Shown here piece after piece: positions 46,001 through 57,784 of a DNA stretch of 64,000 bases. The stretch's first letter is position 1. Every line of letters begins with the position of its first letter. The position numbers and the translations under genes are program-made. Source of the DNA: Guadua angustifolia (lineage: Eukaryota > Streptophyta > Magnoliopsida > Poales > Poaceae); assembly GCA_036346375.1 (NCBI GenBank), contig CM070518.1, forward strand, positions 434,001 to 498,000, in the 5' to 3' direction. The notes beneath the pieces were generated by a model that did no database searches, had not been told where the DNA came from, and was given only the letters and a program-made list of their open reading frames with translations.

Positions 46001-48500
46001 GTTTTCTAAACTAGAAGCCTATGGGTCTTGAGCTTGGAGACACGCGATGTGAGACATGAGTATGGAGGAGTGGATCGTTGTTGTCTTCGCCATAAAACTC
46101 GCCTTTTTGTTGAGTATTTCCTTCATGATGAAGTAGGCGAGCTGGCCCCGAATCGCTTAGATTTCGAACAAGCGATCCCATCAGAGACATTTTGAGGTAC
46201 AGAGGTATGAAAAATGTAATTAAGAGAGCATATAGAAATCGAGTGGCGCTAATCGATGTGTCATGTCAAGATGACCGACCTCCACGCCATTGTCTTTTAT
46301 TGTGCAACTTAAGATTTCCGCATGTACTAGCACACGAAGTACCCACATAGATTTGTTCCTTGCTTCGCCAGACACCGCGAAAATCGAATGAACTAAGATG
46401 TCGTCGAAGGAGCTATTTACTATGAAATACGATATAAGAATATTCCTTGCGTATGCATCTGGGAAATTTAGTACGGATTGTAAGGGTTTTTCGGTATGGG
46501 CGGTGTCTCGTGCTCTTCTCACAATATCTTTTGAACGCTCGTTGATTAAACGTGTCATCACTTCATAGTCCGCTTTAGGTTTATCCAAAGGATCCATGAT
46601 CGACATCTTGCTCTTGTCTCGATGAATTACTACGAGAATCCAAAGGAATCTGGATGCCATAGCCATTAGTCGTTACGCCGAGTAAATAACTAAACCAACG
46701 AGTAATTTAACTCGCTAGTGAGGAACTTACTTAAAATTGTATGGTACAAGTATAAACTCCTTGTCTTGTAGTTTAAGCAAAGCTTTATAGACGCACTCCT
46801 CGACCTCCTTTGGTACTCTCGATTTCTTCTTGGCAAACCGCTCCCGGTCGAGGAATCCCTAATCGCCCCTTGGTTCTTCGTAGTTCTTGAATCTCGTGAT
46901 CTATATAACGTAAATAGTTAGACATGACATTTATCGGTATTACGTGAATGTAGACCAAGATTGATATATTAGACACTTACGATTGTTCAAAGATTTCAAA
47001 AACATATGTCGAGGGCGTCATGATAGAACAAGTTGTGCATGTTATCGAATTCTATTAAGAAGTAGCCATAGCCCTCGTGGTGAAAATGTTCTCACGGAAC
47101 ACCGCAGTGATCACCTTCGGAGTACGCCTTGGTTGGATCGCCCATGTACCATGCATGTAGTCGCCGCGATCATGGGTGTTAGACTGCTTAACTTCGAATC
47201 GGTGACTAAGGGCTTCCCAACCTCGAATTTCAATCTTGGTTGATTTTCTTGTTCATCGACTTCCCTTGCCCTTACTTTTTTCACTTGACGACATCATACT
47301 CGGTCCTGGCTTCCGATCTAGCCGATACGGCCTGCCTAATGTGCCATTTTTGGGATCGGGGTTGTAGGTTTGTCCTTTGAAGTACCAGTGTTCTGTTTCT
47401 GCGTTGAGTACTAACAGGGCCATATTTATGGGGCCCTCAATGGATTCTTTTCTACCTCATCTTGCTTCTTCACCATTTCACTCTCGTGTGTCAGGATCGA
47501 TGCGCGGATTGCATCTGAGCAGAGAGGTGGCAAGGCATGATCCAAGACGATGTCGAGAGGGTGCCACCGCATGGTCCAAGATGATGTCACGCTTGCCCAT
47601 CGATGAATGAGTGGACGGCACCTCCCGTAGTTGTTATCTCATCATTGGCGGTTTTTCTAGCTCGATATCAAGAAATCGGTAACTACCGTGGTCCACCGGA
47701 CCTTTGCATAACTCTGGCGCTTATCGGGGCATTGTGCAGACACCCCTTGTTGGCACGGATAAGCTACCTATGGCGACAAGCTCAGAAAGATGTTCATCAC
47801 GCACGCTGAGCCGACAGGTGTGGGGTCATGTATGTCGCCCACAGGATAATGGTTTAGGTCGCTTGTCTTTGGCGTGGACCCGAATCGCCGCGACACATTG
47901 TAGGGCCGAGAGAGTGTTTGCCTGCGCCCGCTCAAGGCTTTGTACTTGTCGTTGAACTTGTTCGTGAATGGTGGGTTGTAATTCTCGCAGTAACCCTTTC
48001 CTTCATACTTTCCATTTCTGCTTGACTGCTCTTCTTAGCTCTTTTCCGACTCCTATAAGAGTCTTCGTGCTCGTGGAATCCCATCTTCCATGGAACCTTG
48101 ACCCCGACGCCGTGTTCGACCGGGTGCTTTTTGTTTCGAGGGCCACCGATAGCTCGTTTTTCTCCTGCTTGGGTGGAAGGATCCTTGGGTGGATCGGGCG
48201 ACAACCGATGAACTCTTTGCGCCATCGCTTCGTCTTCGCCGCTTCTTGAATGATAAACTCTCGATGAGACAAGAGATGCCGCCTCGCTAGCACGTAGTGC
48301 TTCACTCGTCCGTAGTCCCACCAAGGACTTGTGCCACCGTTGGATCACTTGTAATTCTGCTGTCCCATTGAGCAATTTTACCGTGTACCCACTCGTGCCA
48401 AGTCCGTGGGGGTGAGTATTCCTTCTTGCGATGCTAATGTGGTCCTCACTAGACTTCCTTGTCGCTTCAGATTGCTTCATCGCCACGAACTCATCCCAAG
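46000..48500 (-). pseudogene. Second CACTA gene remnant (Transposase_24-like plus Ulp1-like)
   Basis: On the minus strand a first part (48486-47932) has NTHPHGLGTSGYTVKL and further on VPWKMGFHEHEDSYRSRKR, resembling the PF03004 (Transposase_24, Ptta/En/Spm) region. Further on, VPKEVEECVYKALLKLQDKE then FILVPYNF (about 46850-46740), an intron-like break, and FLWILVVIHRDKSKMSIMDP (about 46640-46570) resemble the Ulp1-type (C48) domain of CACTA and MULE proteins. Where the family usually has His before Trp in HWILLVI, this copy has Leu, so the catalytic His appears lost. No Cys-box is recognised. A terminal QLAYFIMKEILNKK piece lies near 46140. Many frame breaks. Confidence 0.6.
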
Positions 48501-49110
48501 ATGGTCAGAATCTTGGGTAGTCTCCGACGGCCGACCGCTTTTGCTTCACATAATTTACGCTCACCTCGCTTTGAAGTTTCTCCACGCCGCATCCATGGTC
48601 ATCAATGCATCACGACGACGAAGTTCTTCGACTCTTCGGGAATGCGAAGGTTCCTTTGAGCTCATTCCACGATCCTCTTTGGTGGCTCGGGCACTTTATG
48701 CCAATCCAAATAGGTGATTGGCACTTTCTCCTTACGATGTACCCGCATGTTGACCAGATTTTGTCAGCCGCTTTTTTGTGCAACAGGGACCCAAAGATTC
48801 GAGACCTCCGTGATGGTGTACCGCCTTCAGCTTCTTATTCTTCCCTCGCCTCTGCGTGTTGCAATGTAAGTGGAGGCCCTGAACAACGGCCGAGGCCCCA
48901 AGGTGGAGGCCTCGGCTTTCGTGGTTGGGTGGAGGGTAAGGTACTGCCGGGCTCTCCTCCATTATAGGCTCGGATTTGGGCTCCATTAGAACTACTCAAT
49001 AGAAAGGAGATATTTCAGAGAGGGAAAGAAAATATGTACTAACTGATAGAATAACTAAGTGTATCATATTGAATTAGCACACTGAGGAAAATATGTACTA
49101 ACTGAGGAGT

Positions 49111-49560
49111 AAGATAGAAGATGTACTAACCGAGGACTATATTAGATCCTTAAAGTGCCCGCCCATGGCTCATTTCGAGTCCATGTACTAACTGATGTAC
49201 TAACAATGGCATGATTAGGAAGAAATTTATGATTTTTGCTTACCTTTCTTGGGAATTTTTTTAAATAATATTATTTTCTTTTAAATCTAGTGGTGTTATT
49301 AAGAGTGGATGTTCTTCCTCTCCAACTTTTCCAATGTAAAATTTCATGTTCTATGAAGATGACAACTACTTCAAGAATTTCTGTGTTTCACGAGGATTGC
49401 GGTAAGGAGTACTCTCGCACTTAGGGTATGGATGAAGATAAGAATACTCAATGGAAGCATAATTCACAACCAACCAGAATGACTTATGGTTCATAATTCG
49501 GACAAAAGGCATAAGATAGAAGATGTACTAACTGAGGACTATATTAGATCCTTAAAGTGC
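49111..49560 (+). repeat. Direct repeat pair (48 bp) in the CACTA element
   Basis: The unit starting AAGATAGAAGATGTACTAAC and ending CCTTAAAGTGC occurs at 49111-49158 and 49513-49560 with one visible difference. Shorter TATGTACTAACTGA copies surround the first unit. The DNA between and around is AT-rich with no gene seen (48990-51560). Confidence 0.8.
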
Positions 49561-50800
49561 TTAGAGTTATTTGGTTTTACAAGACTAAGTGAATTGTTCT
49601 GCTAATGATATCAACTATCTCCACTATACACAACTACTAGCATATATATACATATATAGACACAAGGTCAAGCACATACATAAGAAAATATATATATAGA
49701 CACAAGATCAAGCACATACACAAGATCAATACCAACATGATATTAAAGCACTCATCCACACAAACAGAGATATCAACAATGGCATGATCATTAACAAATC
49801 AAGTAGCATCTAGCTCAAGTTGTTTTACTTTTAAAGTGTTCTCAGATGTCGGGTTGCCTTATATCTCAAAGAGAATTAATTTAATGTGCTCTCAGATTTG
49901 GGTATGGATGAAGATAAGGATCTTCACCACAATCACAAATGGGCTAACACTTTATTCAATGAAATAGGCCTTGAACTCTTACCACCTTAAAATGCACACT
50001 AAAGAATTCTCACTGCCTAGATATATACACCGCTTCATATTATAATCACATAAAAGATTTGCTTTCATGATGAACAACGAAGATACTGACGATGCTAAAG
50101 TAGCCGATCCACTTAAGCATACCTAGAGCTAATTGTGATATTTCCACAACCCATTCTTACAAGAATCGATGTTATTATAAGAATACAAACTTTAACAACT
50201 TCAAGAGTCCATTCTTACCAGTAATTAGATGTTCTTGCAAAGAATATTTTAGAAAATATTGTGAAAATTTTGTATGTGCTTATGCCAATATGGAGACTTG
50301 GATATTTACTAGTTATTCACTACGACATAGGGCAATATCGAATTCCTAAAGCATGTAGTGTCGAATATTATCTTTCCCAAAAGCCATAATTTCGCTCTAC
50401 ATTGTCAAAGCCATAACTTGGCCATGAGCATCATTTTTCCTCACGGTGTCTCCCTCAGATTTCCAACTATTGCCATCTCAACGTAATGTCTAGTACACGT
50501 AGCAAAAGGATAGTAGCGTATAAGCAATTCTTTCAAGCATTTAAGTCTATAGTTCAAGGCCTAAACCACATAAATAAAGGTTACGATCATTCTAGTACCT
50601 GTGTTCATCACAGAGCATCACCCACGCCCGATTCAAGGCAACAAGTAAGACAAGTAAGACAAGTAAGGCAACAAGTAATAGCAAAGAGTATAATGCATCC
50701 ACAATGTTAAGGGCATCCACAATGTACTTCCCAACAAAAATAGAAATTTTATCAATCGCTTGTATTTCATTCCTTCAAACCTCAGATTTGTTTACTAATC

Positions 50801-50948
50801 TATTGATTATTCCAATTAACAGCATGAAAAACATTACATAACTCAATGCTAGCATCATGAAAAACAAGGCAGCAAACTGATTAACATTCTATTGATTATT
50901 CCAATTAACATCATGAAAAACATTACATAACTCAATGCTAGCAGCATG
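50801..50948 (+). repeat. Direct repeat pair (59 bp) in the CACTA element
   Basis: The unit starting TATTGATTATTCCAATTAAC is present at 50801-50859 and 50890-50948, separated by about 30 bases, with two differences. Confidence 0.85.
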
Positions 50949-51380
50949 ATACTTTGAAGGACACAAATGTAAAGCTTAGTTCATTCATTGTAAGTGAAGC
51001 CATTCATTCATTCACAAGATCTAAGAATGTAAAGCTCAGCAGAAGTGCCATCGAAAATTAAGAGCTTCATGTGAATTTAAAGTTTGTACTATTGCAAAAT
51101 AGTCAAGGACTTACTCATATTAAAAGACTAAAGCATGATCTAAGAATAGGGTTACATATTCTAATATCTCGCACACAAGATCGAAAATACAAGAATAAGC
51201 ATACACCTACACTCTTCAACAGATAAAGACATACATAAACTCGATTGCATCGCTTAAGCACAATAGCAAAGGATGGCAAGACATGGAAACTGTCTAAATA
51301 TCTCTAGCTCATTCTGTGTAAACACATTTCGAACATGTGTACCCCTAATACTTGCTATCATCACTCACACTTATCCACAA

Positions 51381-51453
51381 ATTCATACTAGCATCACCAT
51401 GAGCCAAAATTTCACAATTCATACTAGCATCACCATGAGCCGAAAATTTCACA
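51381..51453 (+). repeat. Tandem repeat pair (36-37 bp) in the CACTA element
   Basis: The unit starting ATTCATACTAGCATCACC is present head to tail at 51381-51416 and 51417-51453, with one inserted base in the second copy. Confidence 0.85.
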
Positions 51454-51599
51454 ATCATACTAAAAGACATATTACCAAATTCTAACTGATAATCAAGCAC
51501 ACGGATAACAATCACAAGACAAAGACACATATCAATCACAAGACAAAGACGGCTTCGAAGTTCATGTTACTCGCGGTGCAGACTTAATAGCGGCACGGC

Positions 51600-51800
51600 T
51601 TGGAGTGGCGGCGGCACGGCTTGGAGTCCTCCCCACGGACGACGATGCGGGCAACACAGGTCGGAAGTGGCGGCGGCACGGCTTGGAGTCCTCCCCCACG
51701 ACGACTTGCGGGCGCGGCACGCGGAGTGGCGGCGGACGGCGGGAGTCCTCCCCACGACGACTTGCGGGCGCACGACGGCTAAGAGGCGGCGGCACGAGCT
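51600..51800. repeat. GC-rich tandem repeats in the CACTA element
   Basis: Three copies of a roughly 60-bp unit begin AGTGGCGGCGG at about 51604, 51666 and 51725 and include GGAGTCCTCCCC and ACGACTTGCGGGCG. Open frames through it on both strands are low-complexity and probably not proteins. The tract lies just left of a large hairpin (51864-52039). Confidence 0.75.
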
Positions 51801-51863
51801 AGGGCATGAGGCGGTCGAAGTTTTGGAAGTGGAGCAAGCGGGGTTAGGTTTACTATATATATA

Positions 51864-52039
51864 GAGGAGTATTCGTGACGGTTAATAAATATAACCGTCT
51901 CAGATAATAGTTATCTGTGGCGGTTAATAACAATAACTGTCACAGATAATATTTATCTGTGGCGGTTATTGTTATTAACCGCCACAGATAACTATTATCT
52001 CGAGACGGTTATATTTATTAACCGCCACGTATACTCCTC
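51864..52039. repeat. Near-perfect 85-bp inverted repeat with GGCGGTT units
   Basis: Arms 51864-51948 and 51954-52039 pair almost throughout, with a 5-base loop (ATATT). The arms carry GTGGCGGTTAATAA-type motifs, the same core as in the terminal repeat arrays of this CACTA element. A transcript through it would fold into a long hairpin. Confidence 0.88.
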
Positions 52040-52519
52040 CACGCCATAGATACACATGACAATCATACTCCGGGAAGCATGTATAAGCTGTAAAAAACTG
52101 CAGAAATCATAATACATAATTTTTTCTTCCATACATTAATACATATGAAGCATGTATAACATAAGTCTTCTTCCATGAACAAAGGTCCTAAGTCATTTAA
52201 ATGTTTATATCCTAGAGCACATAAAAAAAGTAAATAGAATTATTCAAGCTACTACATTTCCTCAAGAGCTATAGAAACCTGAATTCAATTGAACAAGACT
52301 CCACCATCGCTCGTCGAGATTTCAAGTTTTGAAGTTTTCATCAAAATCATGCATATTTATTTCCTATTAATTCCACATAAATGTACATTTCTTACATCAC
52401 ATTTCCATTTCTTACATCACATTTCCAAGACTCTAGCTAATTATTTTCTTTCACAATTTGGTTCGTTCGCAGATCATCGCGATGATAGGTAACTTCTTGA
52501 GTGGTTTCTTCCTCGGCTT

Positions 52520-55500
52520 CGATCTTCAGTCATGAAAGGAGGCAACTCATCAAACCGGTTGTACTCTTCCTCATCCACGACATTCTCAACTCCAACGATC
52601 CTTCTTTTCCTTGCGTAACTACGTGGCGCTTCTTATCGCACGGGTCGATTATGTAGAATACTTGTGCTACTTGATTACGCAAGTACGAATGGTTCGTCTC
52701 AGATCCGACATGTTCGATGTCCACAGAGTAAAGCCGCACTTGTCCACCTTGACACCATTCGGGAGTCGCACCCAATGACATCGAAACACCGGATCTTGAA
52801 AATGCAGAGTCCAACCTCCCAAATCTCCTCTATGAACCCGTAGTAGATGCTCTTCAGATCGCTGTGTTGTCGAGGCATCTATACGGACACCACTGCTTTT
52901 GGTAAGTGCTCTTGCTATCCCGAGCTCTCGTAAAATGTATATCCATTGATGTCATATCCTTGCCATGTCGTGATTGTACCAAGGCCCTTTTGCCAACCAC
53001 CTCAATGTAACACTCGCTTCTTTACCGCACATGTGCTTCGAACCAATGAGTGAACAAACGATTGTGCTCTTTTGTTATCCAAATCTCGACTTTCCTCGGT
53101 TTTCCTCCTTAGCTTACCCTTGTGTATGTCCATATACGGGCACACCTCAAGTGATCAAGTTGTAATACTGTGAAATGGGCTTGTTCAACAAAATATTATC
53201 GTAGGAATTTGTAGATTTCTTTCCTATTACACCTTTCCCACCTAGCCTACCCTCATGGCGAGATCTGAGCACTCCTACCGGTTCGACCTCCTCCATGTAA
53301 TCGATACGTAACTCAATAACCTCCTCGCTTGCATAACCTTCTACAATTGAGCCTTTCGCCGAGATCGACACGTACATATTTCTTCGTAACACCCATATAC
53401 CTTTCAATGGGTACATCGATGCGTGAATACGGGTCAAGCAAATATTTATCTCATTGACAAGGTGAACAATGAGATGAACCATGATATCAAAAATGATGGG
53501 GAAAATACATCTCCAAACCGCACAGAGTCTTTACCACATCACCAAGTTCGTAAAGTCCAACGGATCGATGACCTTCTCGTGAAATCGTGTTGAAGAAGGA
53601 ACACAACCTCGTGATTGCCTCTCGGACCTTGTCGTGCAAAACACCTCTAATTGCAACAGGAGCATTTGTGTCATCATCACATGACAATCATGGGACTTCA
53701 TGCCGCTTAACTTCAAATCTTTCATCGATACCAGTTTCTTGATGTTTATGAGTAACCTGACGGAACTTTCACACCATGCGTGCACTTGCGAGTTCTCGCT
53801 CTTTCTTACTCAAAGTGTAGCAAGTCGGGGAAGGTAAAGCGGCCTTTCCCAAGGTCTTGAGGATGTAGCTCGGCTCGATTTTCATGTCTTCCAGATCCCT
53901 TCGTGCCTTCATCCATCCTTTGTTTTGCTAGGAATATTCAAGAAAGACCAACCACGCTGTCACATACATTCTTCTCTACATGCATGACGCCGATGCAAGG
54001 TCGAACTTCCAAATCCTTCCAAAGAGGGTAAGTCCCAAAAGATGGATCTCTTCTTCCACGTGGTCTTCTCAAGACGGGACGCGATGTATTACCAAGATTC
54101 TTTCCAAGTACAACATTAAGATCCCTAACCATATCATACACCTCTTCCCCACGAAGACGCCTTTGGAGCTAAACCGCCCTCCTTTGTCCCGTCAATTGTT
54201 TCTTCATATTGCGGCACGGATGATTCTCGCGAAGGAACCTCCGTGACGCATGTACACTGCTTTCCTCGAGTTGTTGAGCCACACACTAGCGTTTCATCCA
54301 TGCTTTGGGGCATGCTTTAGCGCCTTTATAGTACGGCCGACAAAGTTACCAAGCGCAGAAAATCATTGATGGTGCGTAACAACAATGCGCCGAGAGTGAA
54401 GTACTCTCGCTTGTACTCGCCCCATACCGCATACACCTTCGCTCCACAATATCACAAGATCTTCCACCAATGGTTCTAGGTATACATCAATATCGCTGCC
54501 GGTTGTCTCGCCCTTGGATAAGCAAGGACATCATAATGTACTTTCGCTTCATACACAACTGTGGTGGAAGGTTGTATATACACGAGTCACGGGCCAAGTG
54601 CTATGAATGCTGCTCATGTTACCGAAAGGATTCATTCCATCCGCACTCAAGCCAAACCTTACATTCCTCAATTCATTTTCAAGTTCTCTCAAGAGTCTAT
54701 CGATGGTTCTCCATCGGGCGAGAATCACCGTGTCTCGATTTTCCATCCTCTTACGGTCTTCCGAGTGTCATCGCATCAATTTGGCGTGCTTTTTGTTTCC
54801 AAATAAACGCTTCAAACGAGGTATTACCGCAAATACCACACCACTTTTGCGGGAGCTCCTTTCTTCACCTCGATAGCCATTGCCATCGCCCTTACGCTTG
54901 TATCGCGACGCTTTGCATACGGACATACATGAATGTCTCGCGATAGTCTTTGCGATAGAGTATACAATCGTTTGGACAAGCATGTATTCTTTCTACTTCC
55001 AATCCCAAGGACATACAACCTTCTTAGCTAGATACGTGGTTTTAGGCAACACGCTTCTTCAGCAAGATGTCCGCTAAGAGATGTAACAACGCCGTGAAAC
55101 TCTTGTCGGACCAACCATTGGCTGCCTTCAATTTCGAGAGCGAGAGCACCGTGTGCAACTTTGTGTATTCCTCCTTACAACCCGGAACAAAGGTTTCTCC
55201 GAATCCTCCATCAAACCCGTGAATTGATTAAACTCTCTCGACTAGTGTAGTTCTCTTCGATCGCGCAACATTTGAGCAGATTAATGTCGCCATCGACGAC
55301 CAACCTATCCTCATCGGATCCATAACTCGATATCACCGCCACATTGCGGCTCCGCTGCCGCCGACGTTATCACGCTCAAGTATGATCTCCTCTTCACCGT
55401 GCCTTGTCCAACTTGTATAGCGGCCACACAAACCCTCCGGATCAAGTGCAAATGGATATGGTTTTGTTCAAAACATCTTCTCATTCTTGCAATCAATGCA

Positions 55501-55659
55501 TGGACGATGTATGTACTCGTCTTCTTTTGCAAGTCGTTCTCCTCTACGCCTTAGAAAAACAGATACACCATCGATATATTCTTGGTGCAACGGTTCGTGA
55601 TCGTACATCCATCTCCGTCCATCTACGTTCATTAATTTAAGCAATTTATTAATATCCAA
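52520..55659 (-). pseudogene. CACTA transposase gene remnant (TNP2 type)
   Basis: Domain traces run down the minus strand in the order of CACTA transposases. A transposase-associated N-terminus (55659-55468) has RRWMYDHEPLHQEYIDGVSV and CIDCKN. Transposase_21 traces are RFGLSADGMNPFGNMSS (about 54690-54610) and HVEKNVCDSVVG (about 53980-53940). A DUF4218 part (53790-53160) has SHDCHVMMTQML and LHDKVREAITRLCSFF. A DUF4216 part (52814-52530) has QVAQVFYIIDPCDKKRHVV. The enzyme cuts CACTA ends in active elements. Frames change between every part and stops occur, so this copy is dead. Confidence 0.85.
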
Positions 55660-56519
55660 AAATCTTAATTAAATAAATTGTTATTCTAATATTCAACAAT
55701 ATGCACTAACGGACAACATTAATACTAAGTAAATGTTGCAAACTTAATTAATTAATTTTAATATATACTCATACGTAACCAAAAATTATATATATATATC
55801 CTCCTAAGATCAACATAATAAATTCTCACCTCAAAATTTCATGATCACCCGACTACCATATTAACTAAAATTTATTTATCATTCACATCCAACAATCTTA
55901 ATTACATAAATTGGGTTTATATGCTTCATAAAAATTCAGTAACAATACCCACTAATGAAGCAAGATGTATATACACGCCTAACTAAAAAAATTAATGGTA
56001 ACTAAGAAAAATATTAACTACATAATTTTTATACATATCCTTCTAAGAGCAATATAATAAATTTCTCATCTCAAAATGCATAGCAATTAACATCATGATC
56101 ACCCATCTATCATATTAACTATAATTTATTTTTCATTAATATCCAATAATCGTAAATACATAAATTTGATATATGCTTGACAAAACATTCATCATCTAAA
56201 CAAGGTAGACAACTTAATCTAATACAACAAGGTAATAAATTCATCATCTACAAATTGCTAGGTAAATAAAAAACAAACTAAATGTAGACCTTGCATCTAA
56301 ACCTTAATTAAGCTAGAATAAACCATTAATGGCAATTTTAAAGTACAAATGAAGAGAGGAGACATATTTTACACACCTTGGAACAATTCTAGGAAGTAGA
56401 AGCACAAGATCTTGCCCAAACAAAATCTGAAATGAAAAAGCTAACTTTTCTTCTGGGCAAAGCAGAGGAGGAAGATGACCAATGACAAGGGCAAAGAAGT
56501 GGCTTTATATAGAAAACAT
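55660..56519. other. AT-rich leader region of the CACTA element
   Basis: Very AT-rich sequence between the transposase remnant and the right repeat array, with short repeats of an AATTAATTAA and ATCATC type. No gene or promoter motif can be defended. Confidence 0.5.
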
Positions 56520-56837
56520 TATTTGTGGCGGTTTTAAATTAAAACCGCCAGATAATTATATTAGTGGCGGTTGTAAAACCAAACCGCCACAGATAATTTA
56601 TTATCCGTGACGGTTCCATCTACCAACCGCCACAAATAGTCACAACAGTTATCGATGGCGGTTTCAATATAAACCGTCACAGATAATGTATTATCAGTGA
56701 CGGTTTTTGGATGAAACCGCCACAAATGGTCCTCCCGCCAATTTCCACAAAGAACCGCCACTGATACATGTATTTGTGACGGTTCGAAATGAACCGCCAC
56801 AAATAGGGCGTCACCTATGTGCTGTTTTGTAGTAGTG
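56520..56837. repeat. Right subterminal repeat array of the CACTA element
   Basis: At least five paired GGCGGTTTTAAATTAAAACC-like units occur (GGCGGTTGTAAAACCAAACC, CCGTGACGGTTCCATC, and so on), ending in TTTTGTAGTAGTG. Motif cores match the left array and the internal hairpin. Confidence 0.88.
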
Positions 56838-56840
56838 CTA

Positions 56841-57784
56841 TGATGTTGCCCATCATAACATGGATCCATCAATGTAGGCTCCTATCCACGTAATATGTCA
56901 TTTTGCACGTAAGAGGTGGAATGTTGACATGAATAAATTAAAAAACGAAAGCCTGATTTAATCATAAATAATTTGTGCAATAACAAATGAAATTAATAGT
57001 ACGTACACTTCAATTACATGAAAGAGAGACTCTAATAAGTTCGACACATACAACAAAAGTGAAACATAAATATGAATAAGTTACGAATACAAGCATCATA
57101 CAATAAGTAATAGGCAACGATTACGTGCAACAAAGCCTGTATGTACACATTATTGCACCAACTAACAAAAGTTACAAAAATTCTGAAAAAATTGTAGATG
57201 TACTTCATAGATTACTCTATCTATGTATAAATTAGAGTTCAATTATTATATATCAAGAATTACAAAAAAGAGAAAATTCTGACAAGGTTAAAGAGTTTAA
57301 ACTTGTCAGAATTTTCTCTTTTTTGCAACTCTCGATATATAATGAATTTGATCTTGAAACTTCATACATAGGTAGAGCAATCTATGAAGTACATCTACAA
57401 TTTTTTTCAGAATTTTTTGTAACTTTTGTTAGTTGGTGTACGGTGTACACGAAAAGTCTGTGTGCACAGGATATGTTGCCAAGTAATAATAGGTCCAATC
57501 TCAAATAACATTAAAATGAGGTACACTAAAATTACATTAAACCATGAGTCCAGTAGGTTCTACGTATAAAAAAAGTACTATGATGCACACCTCACACATC
57601 GCACTTAATTGGATACGCGCCATCAAATAGACATCACGATGCCTATGAACGGGTTAATGAAGAGCGTGTTGGGGAAATCCTTCATGGAGTACCCTGTCAT
57701 CTTGAATATTTTGCACTTTCATAGTCTGGCATGTTGTCCACTCTAACACCCATCTATGTCATTGCAGATGTGTCGATACTATCG
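56841..57784. other. Spacer between the CACTA element and the MULE remnant
   Basis: Non-coding, AT-rich, apart from a large inverted repeat at 57157-57438. It is probably part of the Mutator-like locus that CACTA entered. Confidence 0.45.
57157..57438. mobile_element. Foldback (hairpin) element of about 280-340 bp
   Basis: Arms 57157-57286 and 57302-57438 are inverted copies with a 15-base loop. The outermost shared sequence is CACCAACTAACAAAAGTTAC. Similarity may extend outward through GTACAC- and CCTGT-type sequence to about 57136 and 57473. This is the structure of a foldback MITE; no target duplication was identified, so the superfamily is open. Confidence 0.7.

Larger units (their letters stand above)
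43335..56837 (-). mobile_element. CACTA (En/Spm) transposon, 13.5 kb
   Basis: The left end CACTACCTTG and the complement of the right end, CACTACTACAAAAC, share CACTAC. A perfect 3-bp duplication CTA flanks the element (43332-43334 and 56838-56840). Both ends have arrays of GGCGGTT/AACCGCC subterminal repeats. Two gene remnants on the minus strand, a TNP2-type transposase near the right end and a second gene nearer the left end, follow usual CACTA order. Both are broken, so the copy is not autonomous now. It sits inside a Mutator-like locus. Confidence 0.92.

Noticed and set aside
54470..54946. 158-codon + strand open frame
   Set aside because: It is antisense to the conserved transposase segment with GLSADGMNPFGNMSS.
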